Positions 14,407 to 23,384 of a stretch of DNA of 23,909 nucleotides are shown here, piece by piece. The position numbers and the translations under genes are program-made. The notes under the pieces are model-generated. The model was not told where the DNA came from. It was given only the letters and a program-made list of their open reading frames with translations, and made no database searches. Positions within the stretch are counted from its first letter, which is position 1. The number at the start of each line of letters is the position of its first letter. Where the stretch lies: positions 1-23,909 of the forward strand of contig CAJCHQ010000929.1 of NCBI GenBank assembly GCA_903970295.1, in the 5' to 3' direction. Origin of the DNA: Bryobacterales bacterium. GTDB lineage: Bacteria > Cyanobacteriota > Vampirovibrionia > Obscuribacterales > Obscuribacteraceae.

Positions 14407-15231
14407 ATGGTGACCAACGTGAAACAACGTAATTTAAATTGCATATTGATTGCAGCCTGCGCCTTGGGATTCGCTTTCGCAAACGGAAGTAGGGCCCAAG
14501 CCGGAGTCCTGCCTGATATCGATCCGGAGATCGTTGCCAACGTTTGGCAGGAAGAGACTCAAACTTGTGCGTCAGTGACGCTCAATGGCAAAGACTTGAT
14601 CACCTACAAAGGCGAAAGTAACGGTCGCAGTGCCGAAGAAACCGCCGAAGAAGTGGCGGCAAAGTTGAAAGATTTGCTCGGCGATAGCAAGCTAGATGCC
14701 AGCAAACTGATGCCTTCCCACGATGGTGACACGGCTGTGATCACGGCTGACGGCAACACGGTGTTTAAGTTTGAAGTAGCGAACACCGACAGTGCAAAGA
14801 ACGCTGCCGTCGAGCAGAGCTACAGAGTCGTCAATCAAATTCGTCAAGCGCTGGGCGTGCAAGTTCTGCCGCAAACATATTTGAAGATTGCCGAATTAGC
14901 CGGTCAAGACTCAGTCAGCATGAAATCAAAAGGTAATTGGTTTCATGGTCATGCTTCCTGGTATGGCGGCAAATTTCACGGACGCAAAGCAGCTGATGGT
15001 AGCCGCTACGATCAAGACGGTTTGACAGCAGCGCACAAGAGTCTGCCCTTCGGCACCAAATTACTTGTATTGAACAGAAGTACCGGCAAATCATGCGTGG
15101 TGCAAGTCACCGATCGCGGACCGTTCGTCAAGGATCGAGTCATAGACTTATCGCGCGGCGCTGCCAAACAGTTGAATTTGATGTCTTCCGGTGTAGCCAT
15201 GGTCGATTGCCTGGTTCTGGGCAAGGAATAG
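14407..15231 (+). CDS. rlpA: Exported RlpA-like double-psi beta-barrel protein
   Basis: This 274-residue product starts at the ATG at 14407. The frame has a stop four codons earlier, and the ribosome binding site is weak. Residues 1-32 form a signal peptide (ILIAACALGFAFANGSRAQA) without a lipobox, so it is likely periplasmic and soluble. Residues 33-175 form a family-specific N-terminal region of unknown fold. Residues 178-270 are the RlpA double-psi barrel: GHASWYGGKFHGRKAADG (181-198), LTAAHKSLPFGTKLLVLN (206-223) and VTDRGPFVKDRVIDLSRGAA (234-253). RlpA proteins bind denuded septal glycan and in some species cleave it. The conserved Asp/Arg of TDRGPF is present. The SPOR domain seen in many RlpA proteins is absent. 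Septal wall remodelling is plausible given ftsW in the same window, but it is not in an operon with it. Confidence 0.88.
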   Translation: MVTNVKQRNLNCILIAACALGFAFANGSRAQAGVLPDIDPEIVANVWQEETQTCASVTLNGKDLITYKGESNGRSAEETAEEVAAKLKDLLGDSKLDASKLMPSHDGDTAVITADGNTVFKFEVANTDSAKNAAVEQSYRVVNQIRQALGVQVLPQTYLKIAELAGQDSVSMKSKGNWFHGHASWYGGKFHGRKAADGSRYDQDGLTAAHKSLPFGTKLLVLNRSTGKSCVVQVTDRGPFVKDRVIDLSRGAAKQLNLMSSGVAMVDCLVLGKE

Positions 15232-15360
15232 TCTGGCCGCAAAGTTGAAAGGGCGATTACTTGTTGACCGAGAGTGAGCTTAGTCTCAAGTCTTGTCCTG
15301 ACATTTGTAAAGCGCAAACGCCTCACAGGTAGATGATTTCAACTACTTGAAAAGATGGCG

Positions 15361-15376
15361 AGTGCCGGCACTTTTT
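15361..15376 (+). terminator. Weak terminator-like palindrome between rlpA and gltX
   Basis: AGTGCCGGCACT is a perfect 12-base palindrome followed directly by a T5 run. The usable stem is short (AGTG/CACT around a CCGG loop, extended by a G-T pair), so termination may be partial. It sits 130 bases after the rlpA stop and 72 bases before gltX. Confidence 0.35.
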
Positions 15377-15447
15377 GATTTCTGTTAAAATCCTGCTAGG
15401 TTTTGCAGCCGATGTAAGCTCCCAGTAAGCGTCATTAAGGCGCCTCC

Positions 15448-16938
15448 GTGGCTCCTAAACGCACGAACAAGGCAAAAGTGAACGAAAACCCCCGAGTCCG
15501 AATTGCCCCCAGTCCAACAGGCATGTTGCACGTTGGTACGGCCCGAACCGCCCTTTACAACTACCTTTACGCTAAGAGGCATAAAGGGACGTTCGTTTTT
15601 AGACTGGAAGACACCGACGAGCAACGATCGCACGAAGATTACACGCAAGACATAATCGACGGTTTGCACTGGCTCGGACTGACCTGGGATGAGGGTCCGG
15701 ATATCGGCGGACCACACGCACCGTACCGTCAAACTGAAAAAGTAGACCACTACAGTGCGCTAGCCAACAAACTGATTGCCCAAGGTGCAGCTTATTTCGC
15801 CTACGAAACCCAGGAAGAATTAGCGGCACTGAAGGAAAAGCAAAGCGACAAAAATCAAGGCTATGACAACCGCGGCCGCGATCTGGCGCCTGAAGTAGCT
15901 GAGAAATTCAGAGCCGAAGGACGCATACCGTCGATCCGCTTTCGCATCGAAGAACCGCGGGTGGTGTCATGGCACGATGGCGTCAAAGGAGACATATCTT
16001 TCAGCACATCGGACCTCGGTGGCGACATGGTGATTGTCAAATCCAACGGCGTCGCCATATACAACTTTGCGGTCGTAGTCGATGACATCGACATGAAAAT
16101 GACGCATGTGATTCGCGGCGAAGATCACATATCCAATACTGCCAAACAAATTCTCCTCTATGAGGAAATGGGTTATGCAAAGCCGCAATTCGCGCACGTC
16201 CCCTTGATGAACGACACCGAGCACAAGAAGCTCTCCAAGAGAGCTCATGGTGAATCAGTGCATATAAGCTACTATCGAGCCCACGGCTATATGCCGGAAG
16301 CAATCGTCAATTACCTGGCGCAAATGAGTTGGTCGCCGCCAAACGGCAAAGAGTTTTTCACACTCGATGAAGCCTGCGAGATGTTCAGTCTCGACCGCGT
16401 GAGCAAGAGTCCAGCGGTATTCGACACGCAAAGATTAGACTGGTTCAACAGCCACTATATTCGAGAACTGCCGCTCACAGTCATCACTGAACGCGCCAAA
16501 GCGTGGCTGGACCCAGACCACGTTGCCGCTTACGAGCGCGAAAACAAGCTCGAAGAGCTGGTTGGTTCGGTGCGCGAAGGACTAACGAAACTTTCTGAAA
16601 TTAATGGCGCGGCCGATTTCTACTTTGCCACCAACCTGGAAATTTCCCAGGAATTGAAAGATTCTGTGCTCAAGGCCCCTTCGGCAAAGAAAATACTCGA
16701 TCAAGCTCTACACAATTTATCGACTTTGCCCTGGGGCGATCACAAAGGCTGCAAAGCCGTGATTGACGGCATCGGCAAAGAGTTGGCGGTGAAGGGCAAA
16801 GAATTATACTGGCCGCTAAGGGCCGCCCTGTCGGGCAAAACACAAGGTCCTGATTTAGGCTCAATGCTTTCCGTGCTTGGCGAAAAGCGAGTCAGATCAA
16901 GATTAGAAGCGGCATTAGGAGTATGTCGTTCCTGCTAG
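15448..16938 (+). CDS. gltX: Glutamyl-tRNA synthetase
   Basis: It charges tRNA-Glu with glutamate in the cytoplasm. The start is a GTG at 15448, the first start after an in-frame TAA, with AAGG 8 bases upstream. The product is 496 residues, a normal length. Class I motifs are present: RIAPSPTGMLHVGTART (18-34; the HIGH equivalent is HVGT), FRLEDTDEQRS (51-61), VIRGEDHISNT (221-231) and KLSKR (261-265; the KMSKS equivalent). The zinc-type cysteines of some GluRS (CYCT region) are replaced by AYETQEEL. GlnRS is encoded 3.8 kb further on, so this enzyme need not misacylate tRNA-Gln, although that cannot be read from the sequence. cysS follows after 37 bases on the same strand, so the two probably share a transcript. 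Confidence 0.97.
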   Translation: MAPKRTNKAKVNENPRVRIAPSPTGMLHVGTARTALYNYLYAKRHKGTFVFRLEDTDEQRSHEDYTQDIIDGLHWLGLTWDEGPDIGGPHAPYRQTEKVDHYSALANKLIAQGAAYFAYETQEELAALKEKQSDKNQGYDNRGRDLAPEVAEKFRAEGRIPSIRFRIEEPRVVSWHDGVKGDISFSTSDLGGDMVIVKSNGVAIYNFAVVVDDIDMKMTHVIRGEDHISNTAKQILLYEEMGYAKPQFAHVPLMNDTEHKKLSKRAHGESVHISYYRAHGYMPEAIVNYLAQMSWSPPNGKEFFTLDEACEMFSLDRVSKSPAVFDTQRLDWFNSHYIRELPLTVITERAKAWLDPDHVAAYERENKLEELVGSVREGLTKLSEINGAADFYFATNLEISQELKDSVLKAPSAKKILDQALHNLSTLPWGDHKGCKAVIDGIGKELAVKGKELYWPLRAALSGKTQGPDLGSMLSVLGEKRVRSRLEAALGVCRSC

Positions 16939-16975
16939 ACGACGTCACACTCCTCGACAAAACAAAGAACTAGGC

Positions 16976-18466
16976 ATGGCAGATTTACAAGTATTCAACA
17001 CCTTAAGCAACAAGAAAGAGACGTTCGTCCCGCATTCGGGCAAATCGGTCACGATTTACGCCTGCGGAATCACCGTGTATGACTCGAGCCACCTTGGCCA
17101 CGCGCGCATGCTCGTCGTCTGGGACGTGATTCAACGTTACCTGCGTTATGCCGGTTTTGACGTGCAGTTTGCCAGAAACATCACCGACGTGGACGACAAA
17201 ATCATCAATCGTGCTCGCGAACGCGGCATTCAGCCGGAGCAGCTCGCCAGACTCTACACCTATGAATTCTGGCGCGACATGGAGGCTCTCAACGTTAAGC
17301 TGCCAGACTTCGAACCGCGCGCCACAGAGTACATAGCAAAAATGCTCACGTTTGCCGACGATTTAATCGGCAAGGGCTACGCTTACGCAGTCGACGGGGA
17401 CGTTTATTTCGCCGTCGATAAATTCAAAGATTACGGCAAATTGAGCAAACAGAATCTCGATCAACTGATGACCGGCATGAGAGATCAGGTGCGGTCGCAG
17501 CAAGATCTAAAAGCAGTCAAACACAACCCTGTCGATTTCGCCCTCTGGAAAAAGGCGCAGCCACAAGAACTCGGTTGGGACAGCCCCTGGGGTCGCGGCC
17601 GCCCGGGCTGGCATCTGGAGTGTTCGACAATGATCAAAGCTTTGTTCGGCGAGTCGATCGACATTCATGGTGGTGGCGAAGATCTGGTTTTTCCTCACCA
17701 CGAGAACGAGATTGCTCAGTCAGAAGCTCTGCATGGGAAAGAACTGGCGAAATACTGGGTCCACAATGGTTTCGTCCAGGTCAGTGGTGAAAAGATGGCC
17801 AAATCCGTGGGCAATTTTAAAACCATTCACGACCTTTTGCAGAATTTCTCACCCGACACGTTACGCTTGCTTTTGTTGCAAACACATTACCGCAATCCGA
17901 TTGATTTTACGGCCGAAAGCCTGCTCGCGGCCAAAACCGCTGCCTCCAGACTGGCTCGGGCCGCCGGTTACGATCAAAGTACTAATCTCGAAACCAATGG
18001 GGCTAATAATGCTAACGGCAATCACGATCATGCTGACGGCAAAAGCGCTGTGAATAGTCAGCCCGCAGCAAGCGCTGCCGATCCGGTGGCTGATTCTGAA
18101 GAAGTGAGAATTATGCGCCAGGATTTCGAAGAAGCAATGAACAATGATTTCAACACTGCGGTTGCTCTTTCAGCTCTATTCGCCTTCGCCGACAAAATTC
18201 AGCAGGCAGAAGAAGAGGTTCGCCCGCAGTATGCACGAGAATTGAAACGTTATGCCGCAGTGCTCGGATTAAAGCTAGATGATAAACGCCGGGTGATCGA
18301 CAGTGGCACGGCCGCTAAGATTGTCGATTTACTCATGGAGCTCAGGCAATCAGCCCGGGCGAAAAAAGATTACGCCACTTCCGATTTGATTCGCAAACAA
18401 TTGAGCGAATTGAATATCAATGTCATGGACACCGGCAGCGGTGGCGCCGCCTGGGAAAAACTATAG
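16976..18466 (+). CDS. cysS: Cysteinyl-tRNA synthetase with low-complexity insertion
   Basis: It charges tRNA-Cys in the cytoplasm. The product is 496 residues, about 30 longer than typical. The start is the ATG at 16976, with a weak ribosome binding site. The class I fold is complete: YACGITVYDSSHLGHARM (28-45) gives the zinc Cys30 and the HIGH motif HLGH (39-42). Further zinc ligands fit Cys216 in WHLECS, the HHENE histidines (241-242) and Glu245. KMAKS (273-277) is the KMSKS motif. Between the catalytic core and the C-terminal helical tRNA-binding domain lies an Asn/Ala/Asp/His-rich insert (about 332-375) with a short internal duplication (NANGNHD/HADGKSA). The insert explains the extra length and looks disordered. 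It is likely cotranscribed with gltX. Confidence 0.97.
   Translation: MADLQVFNTLSNKKETFVPHSGKSVTIYACGITVYDSSHLGHARMLVVWDVIQRYLRYAGFDVQFARNITDVDDKIINRARERGIQPEQLARLYTYEFWRDMEALNVKLPDFEPRATEYIAKMLTFADDLIGKGYAYAVDGDVYFAVDKFKDYGKLSKQNLDQLMTGMRDQVRSQQDLKAVKHNPVDFALWKKAQPQELGWDSPWGRGRPGWHLECSTMIKALFGESIDIHGGGEDLVFPHHENEIAQSEALHGKELAKYWVHNGFVQVSGEKMAKSVGNFKTIHDLLQNFSPDTLRLLLLQTHYRNPIDFTAESLLAAKTAASRLARAAGYDQSTNLETNGANNANGNHDHADGKSAVNSQPAASAADPVADSEEVRIMRQDFEEAMNNDFNTAVALSALFAFADKIQQAEEEVRPQYARELKRYAAVLGLKLDDKRRVIDSGTAAKIVDLLMELRQSARAKKDYATSDLIRKQLSELNINVMDTGSGGAAWEKL
18009..18042. repeat. 21-bp period direct repeat inside cysS
   Basis: ATGCTAACGGCAA at 18009-18021 and ATGCTGACGGCAA at 18030-18042 are 21 bases apart and encode the duplicated part of the CysS insert. 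In-frame slippage duplication is the simplest origin. Confidence 0.6.
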
Positions 18467-18530
18467 ACAAAGCCGTCGCATACTCGTGCTCCAACAGAGC
18501 TGGCCGGCGAGCCTTCACAGAATAAGCACT

Positions 18531-20456
18531 TCAGACGACTGCCAGTCCACGCGCTCGCATATTTTCGTTGACCTGAGCGCGGGCACTCATTGATTCCATT
18601 TTGCTACCCAGAGATTGCATGCCGGCACCGATAATTACCGAGGTTGCTCCGGAGTCCGGCAAAGCGGCTCCCAGTGCACCTAGCTGCATGTACAGATTGA
18701 GCAAGACGCCGACATCCGCCTCAGTGATTTGAGATGCAGCTTTGCCACTGACTGTGGTTGCTTGCGCGAGAAAATCAGAAACAGCTCCGGAAGCTGAGAT
18801 CGCCGCTTCCCGTTGCACAGAATCAGCACCAGCGGCTGATGCTGCAGTGCCCGACCAGACTGAGCCATCGTCGAACTTCACAGCACCAGAATTTTCGATC
18901 GTAAAATCAGCACGATCGATTTTCGTGCCCGTGGGCCCGAATGTGATACCGATAGCCTTCATCTCATGCTGATTAAAATCGTAATTGAGCACTGGCTTGC
19001 CGTCTTCCAGCAATTTGATTTTGCCAGTCGCTGTTTCGGAATCAGCGGCCAGGACGCCATCTTTGTACTTCAGCCAGTGCCCATTTTGCAACAATTGCCT
19101 GTATGAGTGGCCGCCAACTTTATATGTGATCTGATTGGCAGCCATATGGATGTCGCGCTCAGAATCGACAAATGAGCCGTTTTGTTCAATCTTGATCGTA
19201 CCGAATTGAAAAGTACCATCGGCATTGCGCGTCAATATTCCAGAAAGTTCTTTGATCTCATGACTGACACCATTGCTGTCAATGAGCATGAGGTGTCCAT
19301 CTTTATCGATGTGGTAATTTTTGCCGTCTTTGCCATATATGTACACACCATACTTGCTGTCCAAGAGGATGCGATTGCCTTGAGCATCAGTCTTCAGCAA
19401 TCCGACCGCGTCTCCGTGAGCAATCAGACCATCTTTTCGAGTCATGACCAGAGCCCGCTCGGTTTCCATAGTCATTTCAGGGGCAGCGATAAAAGTGGAC
19501 TGGAACTCGCCTAGCTTCTCAACCAAAGTTCGCGCTTTGCCATCGATCACCTGATAGCTACCATCAGCAGCTCTGTATGTGTAGCGCTCGGTCTGTCCGT
19601 CTTTTTCCGCTTTAATTTCGCGACCACCCTTGCGCCAGATTTGCACACCGTCATTTCTTTCGTATTGACTGCCATCACTGCCGATCCATTGCATGTGATG
19701 ATCATCGGTGTATATGAGCAGGTCGCCCTTAGCGTCCAGTTGGTAAAGCTTATTATCGACGTACCACTTATCACCTGGTTTGTGCTTCTTAGCTGCATCT
19801 TCTCTTTTGGCTTCGAGAGCTTGCGCCTCCGGCGACAACGTCACACTCGCATCAGCGACGGCAGTGCCATTTGCGTCCGCGGCAGCAGTGCCGTATGAAG
19901 CCTGGAATGCCTGGTCGATGCCGGCTCTCATTTTAGTGATCATTTCTGGAGTCATTTTGCTTTGGATAAATTGCACTTTGAGATTCTGATTCGTTTGCTG
20001 AAAGTCACGAGTCAATTGATCATTAGACACATACTTGGAATCATCAAAAGCGTTCTGTCCCGATGTTGTTAAAAAGTCGAAAGGATCGACTATGCTCGAG
20101 AAACCGCGGGCGAGAGACCCGACAGTAGAATTATTAGTGACAGCTTGATAAATACTGCTCATGTCGGGCAGGCTACTCTCTACTGATTTGATCGTCAAAG
20201 AGCTAGTCGGCGAAGCATACAAACTATCAACACCGCTGACTACCAATGAACCGTCGCTGAGAACAGGATTGTCTTCTACTTTGGGCGCGGCAGTCGAACT
20301 TGGGGCAGGTTGTGAATCGGCGCGAAGTTTGCTCGGATCGGCGATCTGATTATTCGCCACCTGATCTTTAGTCTGATCACTGGTTTGAGCTTTACCGCTG
20401 TCGGTTTTGTCACCGGCGGCGCGTGCGATCCCAGGAGATTGGTAAGTCGATGTCAT
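18531..20456 (-). CDS. Asp-Gly-rich beta-repeat hypothetical protein
   Basis: This 641-residue product starts at the ATG at 20456. A GTG immediately upstream at 20459 is equally possible, and neither has a clear ribosome binding site. There is no signal peptide or membrane segment. Residues 1-90 are polar and disordered (Gln, Asp, Ser, Ala, Pro). The core, about 225-520, is a string of short strands joined by DG, NG or DD turns, such as DAKGDLLIYTDD, IGSDGSQYERNDG, GKDGKNYHIDKDGHLMLID and NADGTFQFGTIKIEQNG. This suggests a beta-propeller or stacked-hairpin fold. Residues 535-640 are Ala-rich and helical. I do not recognise a family. The pattern recalls repeat proteins of Obscuribacter-like genomes and loosely YD or toxin-shell repeats, but the YD consensus is not there. 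It converges with cysS across a 64-base gap and diverges from glnS. Confidence 0.85.
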   Translation of the reverse strand: MTSTYQSPGIARAAGDKTDSGKAQTSDQTKDQVANNQIADPSKLRADSQPAPSSTAAPKVEDNPVLSDGSLVVSGVDSLYASPTSSLTIKSVESSLPDMSSIYQAVTNNSTVGSLARGFSSIVDPFDFLTTSGQNAFDDSKYVSNDQLTRDFQQTNQNLKVQFIQSKMTPEMITKMRAGIDQAFQASYGTAAADANGTAVADASVTLSPEAQALEAKREDAAKKHKPGDKWYVDNKLYQLDAKGDLLIYTDDHHMQWIGSDGSQYERNDGVQIWRKGGREIKAEKDGQTERYTYRAADGSYQVIDGKARTLVEKLGEFQSTFIAAPEMTMETERALVMTRKDGLIAHGDAVGLLKTDAQGNRILLDSKYGVYIYGKDGKNYHIDKDGHLMLIDSNGVSHEIKELSGILTRNADGTFQFGTIKIEQNGSFVDSERDIHMAANQITYKVGGHSYRQLLQNGHWLKYKDGVLAADSETATGKIKLLEDGKPVLNYDFNQHEMKAIGITFGPTGTKIDRADFTIENSGAVKFDDGSVWSGTAASAAGADSVQREAAISASGAVSDFLAQATTVSGKAASQITEADVGVLLNLYMQLGALGAALPDSGATSVIIGAGMQSLGSKMESMSARAQVNENMRARGLAVV

Positions 20457-20701
20457 CACAGTTCAGTCATTCGCCAACATAATGCGCTCGCCCGGCGCTC
20501 CAACTGGAATTACGAAGCTCAATAGGAAAAATCGTAATCACCAACGTAGCGCTTATATACGAGGGCAAAAAATTTTGGACAGAATTTTGGACTAAGGCGC
20601 AGAAAGTAACAAAATAACATCGCTTTAATCATCCAGAGGATCAAAAGGGCTGCCCCCGCTTGGGTTAGAGTAAAATAGAGCCTTTCCAGAGAAATATTGA
20701 T
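20457..20701. promoter_or_regulatory. Divergent intergenic region upstream of glnS
   Basis: These 245 bases hold a 10-base direct repeat AATTTTGGAC at 20571-20580 and 20583-20592 (12-base period). The second copy contains TTGGAC, followed 17 bases later by CAAAAT (20610-20615), a partial sigma-70 match that could drive glnS. Another A/T-rich box, TAAAAT at 20671-20676, lacks a partner. No T-box or other known leader was recognised. Confidence 0.35.
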
Positions 20702-22444
20702 ATGGCAGAAAGGCAGGAAACCGTGACCTCTAGCACTCAAGCACCGACAAAACCGGGCGATTTTATTAGAGATATCATCAATGACGACCTGCAAGCAGGG
20801 CGCCACGAAAAAGTAATCACGCGCTTCCCCCCTGAACCAAACGGTTTTCTCCACATCGGTCACGCCAAATCAATCTGCTTGAACTTCGGGCTGGCTCTCG
20901 AGTATGGCGAGAAATTGCCGGCGAGTGGCACACACTGCAATCTGCGCTTCGATGACACCGATCCAGCCAAAGAGGACACCCTTTTCGAAGACGGCATCCA
21001 GGACGATGTTCGCTGGCTCGGCTTTGAATGGGGCGGACTTTATCATGCCAGCGATTACTTCGAGAAAATGTACGAATACGGTCAGCATTTGATCAAGTCT
21101 GGCAAAGCATACGTATGCAGCCTGAGCGACGCCGAGATCAAAGAATATCGAGGCAACGTCACAACAGCCGGCAAGAATAGTCCTTATCGTGAGCGCACCA
21201 TTGAAGAAAACCTCGATTTATTCGAGCGCATGCGCAAAGGAGATTTTAAAGAAGGCGAGCATGTGTTGCGGGCGAAAGGCGATATGGCCAATGCCAATAT
21301 GAAAATGCGCGATCCCTTGCTTTATCGCATTCGTCACACCGCGCACCACATGACCGGCGATGCCTGGTGCATTTATCCGATGTACGACTATGCTCACCCG
21401 ATCTCGGATGCAATCGAAGGTATTACTCACAGCATCTGCACGCTCGAATTCGAAAACAACCGCGAGTTGTACGACTGGGTGATCGACAATCTGATCGACT
21501 ACGCAAAATTTCCCAGTCGACCGCATCAATATGAATTTGCCAAATTGAATTTGAATTATACGGTCATGAGCAAACGTCGACTTTTGCAACTCGTAGAAGG
21601 CAAGCATGTCAGCGGCTGGGATGATCCACGGCTGCCCACAATCGCTGGCATGCGGCGGCGTGGTATCACACCTGAAGCCATTCGCGCTTTTTGCGCCAGC
21701 GTGGGCATCGCCAAAGCCAATAGCACAGTCGATATGGCCCAATTGGAATTTTGTATTCGCGACGATCTGAATCAAAAAGCGCCCCGCGTCTTGGCAGTTT
21801 TGAAACCGCTGAAAGTCGTGATTGAAAACTTTCCCGAATCCGAAGTACAAGAACTGGACGCCTCTTACTGGCCACATGATGTGCCTAAAGAAGGCTCGCG
21901 CAAAATACCGTTCTGCAAAGAGATTTACATCGAGCAAGATGACTTCATGCTTGAGCCGGCAAAGGATTATTTCCGGCTGGCGCCTGGCAAGGAAGTGCGA
22001 TTGCGTTATGCCTATTGCATCACCTGCACCGATGTCGTTAAGAATGCCGACGGGAAAGTAATCGAAGTGCGCTGCCAATATGATCCTGAGGTAAAACCCG
22101 GCGATAATCCAGTCGGGAGAAAAGTGAAAGGCACGATTCACTGGGTGAGCGCCCGCCACGCAGTGGACGCAGAAGTGCGCTTATACGATCGTTTACTCTC
22201 GGAAGAAGCGCCACCAACGGGCAAAGACAGTGAGTTTCTCAATGCCATCAACCCGAACGCTCTGCAGGTGATTAGGGGCTGCAAGCTGGAACGGAGCCTG
22301 AGAGAAGCGAAGCCCGGCGATCGTTTTCAATTTGAGCGGCAGGGATATTTTATTGCCGATGTGAAAGACAGCCAACCTGAAGCACTTGTTTTCAATCGCA
22401 TCGTCACATTGAAAGACTCTTGGGCGCGGTCACAGAAAAAGTAA
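20702..22444 (+). CDS. glnS: Glutaminyl-tRNA synthetase
   Basis: It charges tRNA-Gln directly with glutamine. The product is 580 residues against about 555 in E. coli, the extra being a short N-terminal extension. The start is the ATG at 20702, with a weak ribosome binding site. Class I motifs: [18 protein letters not shown] (40-57; HIGH is HIGH 51-54), [10 protein letters not shown] (81-90), [20 protein letters not shown] (222-241), [14 protein letters not shown] (243-256) and the KMSKS-type [11 protein letters not shown] (289-299). The PEPNG form of the first motif and the C-terminal beta-barrel region (about 350-575) separate GlnRS from GluRS. The minus-strand frame of 313 codons inside it is a shadow. 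The gene ends 8 bases before the stop of the next, convergent gene. Confidence 0.97.
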   Translation: MAERQETVTSSTQAPTKPGDFIRDIINDDLQAGRHEKVITRFPPEPNGFLHIGHAKSICLNFGLALEYGEKLPASGTHCNLRFDDTDPAKEDTLFEDGIQDDVRWLGFEWGGLYHASDYFEKMYEYGQHLIKSGKAYVCSLSDAEIKEYRGNVTTAGKNSPYRERTIEENLDLFERMRKGDFKEGEHVLRAKGDMANANMKMRDPLLYRIRHTAHHMTGDAWCIYPMYDYAHPISDAIEGITHSICTLEFENNRELYDWVIDNLIDYAKFPSRPHQYEFAKLNLNYTVMSKRRLLQLVEGKHVSGWDDPRLPTIAGMRRRGITPEAIRAFCASVGIAKANSTVDMAQLEFCIRDDLNQKAPRVLAVLKPLKVVIENFPESEVQELDASYWPHDVPKEGSRKIPFCKEIYIEQDDFMLEPAKDYFRLAPGKEVRLRYAYCITCTDVVKNADGKVIEVRCQYDPEVKPGDNPVGRKVKGTIHWVSARHAVDAEVRLYDRLLSEEAPPTGKDSEFLNAINPNALQVIRGCKLERSLREAKPGDRFQFERQGYFIADVKDSQPEALVFNRIVTLKDSWARSQKK

Positions 22445-22452
22445 GAGTGGGA

Positions 22453-23097
22453 CTAGAACTGCGCCACTTTGTTCAACTCTTTCTCCATATGATCGATCCG
22501 TTGTCTCAACTCAGCTTCTTGTTCGAAAGCTGCCGACAAACCTCGCTGCGCAAAAGCGTCTTCGCCGCACTCGAGCCTTTGCTGCCAATATACTATGTCT
22601 CTTCTTACCGACGCCAGGTCGATTTGATCGCGCTGCAGGTTTCCCAGACACTGAGCGTATCGGATCGGATGGAGAGGTCCGTGATCGACGACATCTAGAA
22701 GATGCCCTGATTTGCTGCGATACTGCACAGCTTCTTCAAGCTCGTCAGCGGTCATGGCCGCTGCCTTTCTCTCTGTAAGATTGCCATAACTCAATTTGTG
22801 CAGACGCCGATTTTCCTCGAATTGCGCCTGTCGCCGCTCTTCCCGCAGGCGATGTTGCACTGTGTCGTGCGGATGACGTTCACCAAATAGCGCTTCCCAG
22901 ATCACAAAAATGACAAAGCAAACGCAACTAAGCGCTTGCCCAGCCAAATACATGATTTCGCCCAAACACTCGCCATGCTCGATCAGCCACGAAGCGACGG
23001 GAATACGCTTGCGCGGCTGATTCAGCAGGCGCATATCCCAGGCGCCCAAATAACAATCCAATGCACGGTCTAATCGACCGTCCAGATTTCTTTGCAT
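22453..23097 (-). CDS. Small membrane protein with coiled-coil tail, function unknown
   Basis: I place the start at the ATG at 23097, with AGGTGG about 8 bases upstream, giving 214 residues. The frame continues upstream for 45 codons, without comparable support. Features in order: a soluble N-terminus (1-45), one hydrophobic segment (about 46-71, IMYLAGQALSCVCFVIFVIWEALF), a highly charged Arg/Glu/Gln helix (about 78-100), and a C-terminal part with a heptad pattern (about 160-212, ending MEKELNKVAQF). I do not recognise a family. It is convergent with glnS and divergent from the DUF1800 gene, so it is probably transcribed alone. Confidence 0.7.
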   Translation of the reverse strand: MQRNLDGRLDRALDCYLGAWDMRLLNQPRKRIPVASWLIEHGECLGEIMYLAGQALSCVCFVIFVIWEALFGERHPHDTVQHRLREERRQAQFEENRRLHKLSYGNLTERKAAAMTADELEEAVQYRSKSGHLLDVVDHGPLHPIRYAQCLGNLQRDQIDLASVRRDIVYWQQRLECGEDAFAQRGLSAAFEQEAELRQRIDHMEKELNKVAQF

Positions 23098-23384
23098 GAT
23101 CTTCCACCTATAAGATATTTGGCACGGTCGCACCGGCAGGACCGACATACGTGGTATGCCAGGCGCCTCTTTGGGGAAGAAGATAAGTGAAAGGATTAAA
23201 CCGGTAACTGTGGCATTACACAGAGCTTGCACAAAATATTATGAAACTCGCTTTTTCCCACGCTTCATTGATTGAGTGCCATTTCTCTTGCACTTCACAA
23301 AGGCTCCACAAATTTTTAATGCAAAAAGATTGAACTTTTTTACTCTTCAGTACGTTGTCAATATCAGCGTAAGGATTTTGCACC
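23098..23384. promoter_or_regulatory. Divergent intergenic region before the DUF1800 gene
   Basis: These 287 bases carry promoters for two divergent genes. The 90 bases before 23385 are AT-rich. TTGCAC followed 17 bases later by AATTTT is a poor promoter match. AAGGA lies 9 bases before the DUF1800 ATG and serves as its ribosome binding site. Nothing else was recognised. Confidence 0.35.

Noticed and set aside
14112..14432. Plus-strand frame of 106 codons overlapping the rlpA start
   Set aside because: It overlaps rlpA in another frame, and its Arg/Ser/Pro-rich composition is typical of shadow frames.
21218..22159. Minus-strand open frame of 313 codons inside glnS
   Set aside because: It is fully antisense to a certain GlnRS gene, has a His/Phe/Arg-rich shadow composition and no family motifs.
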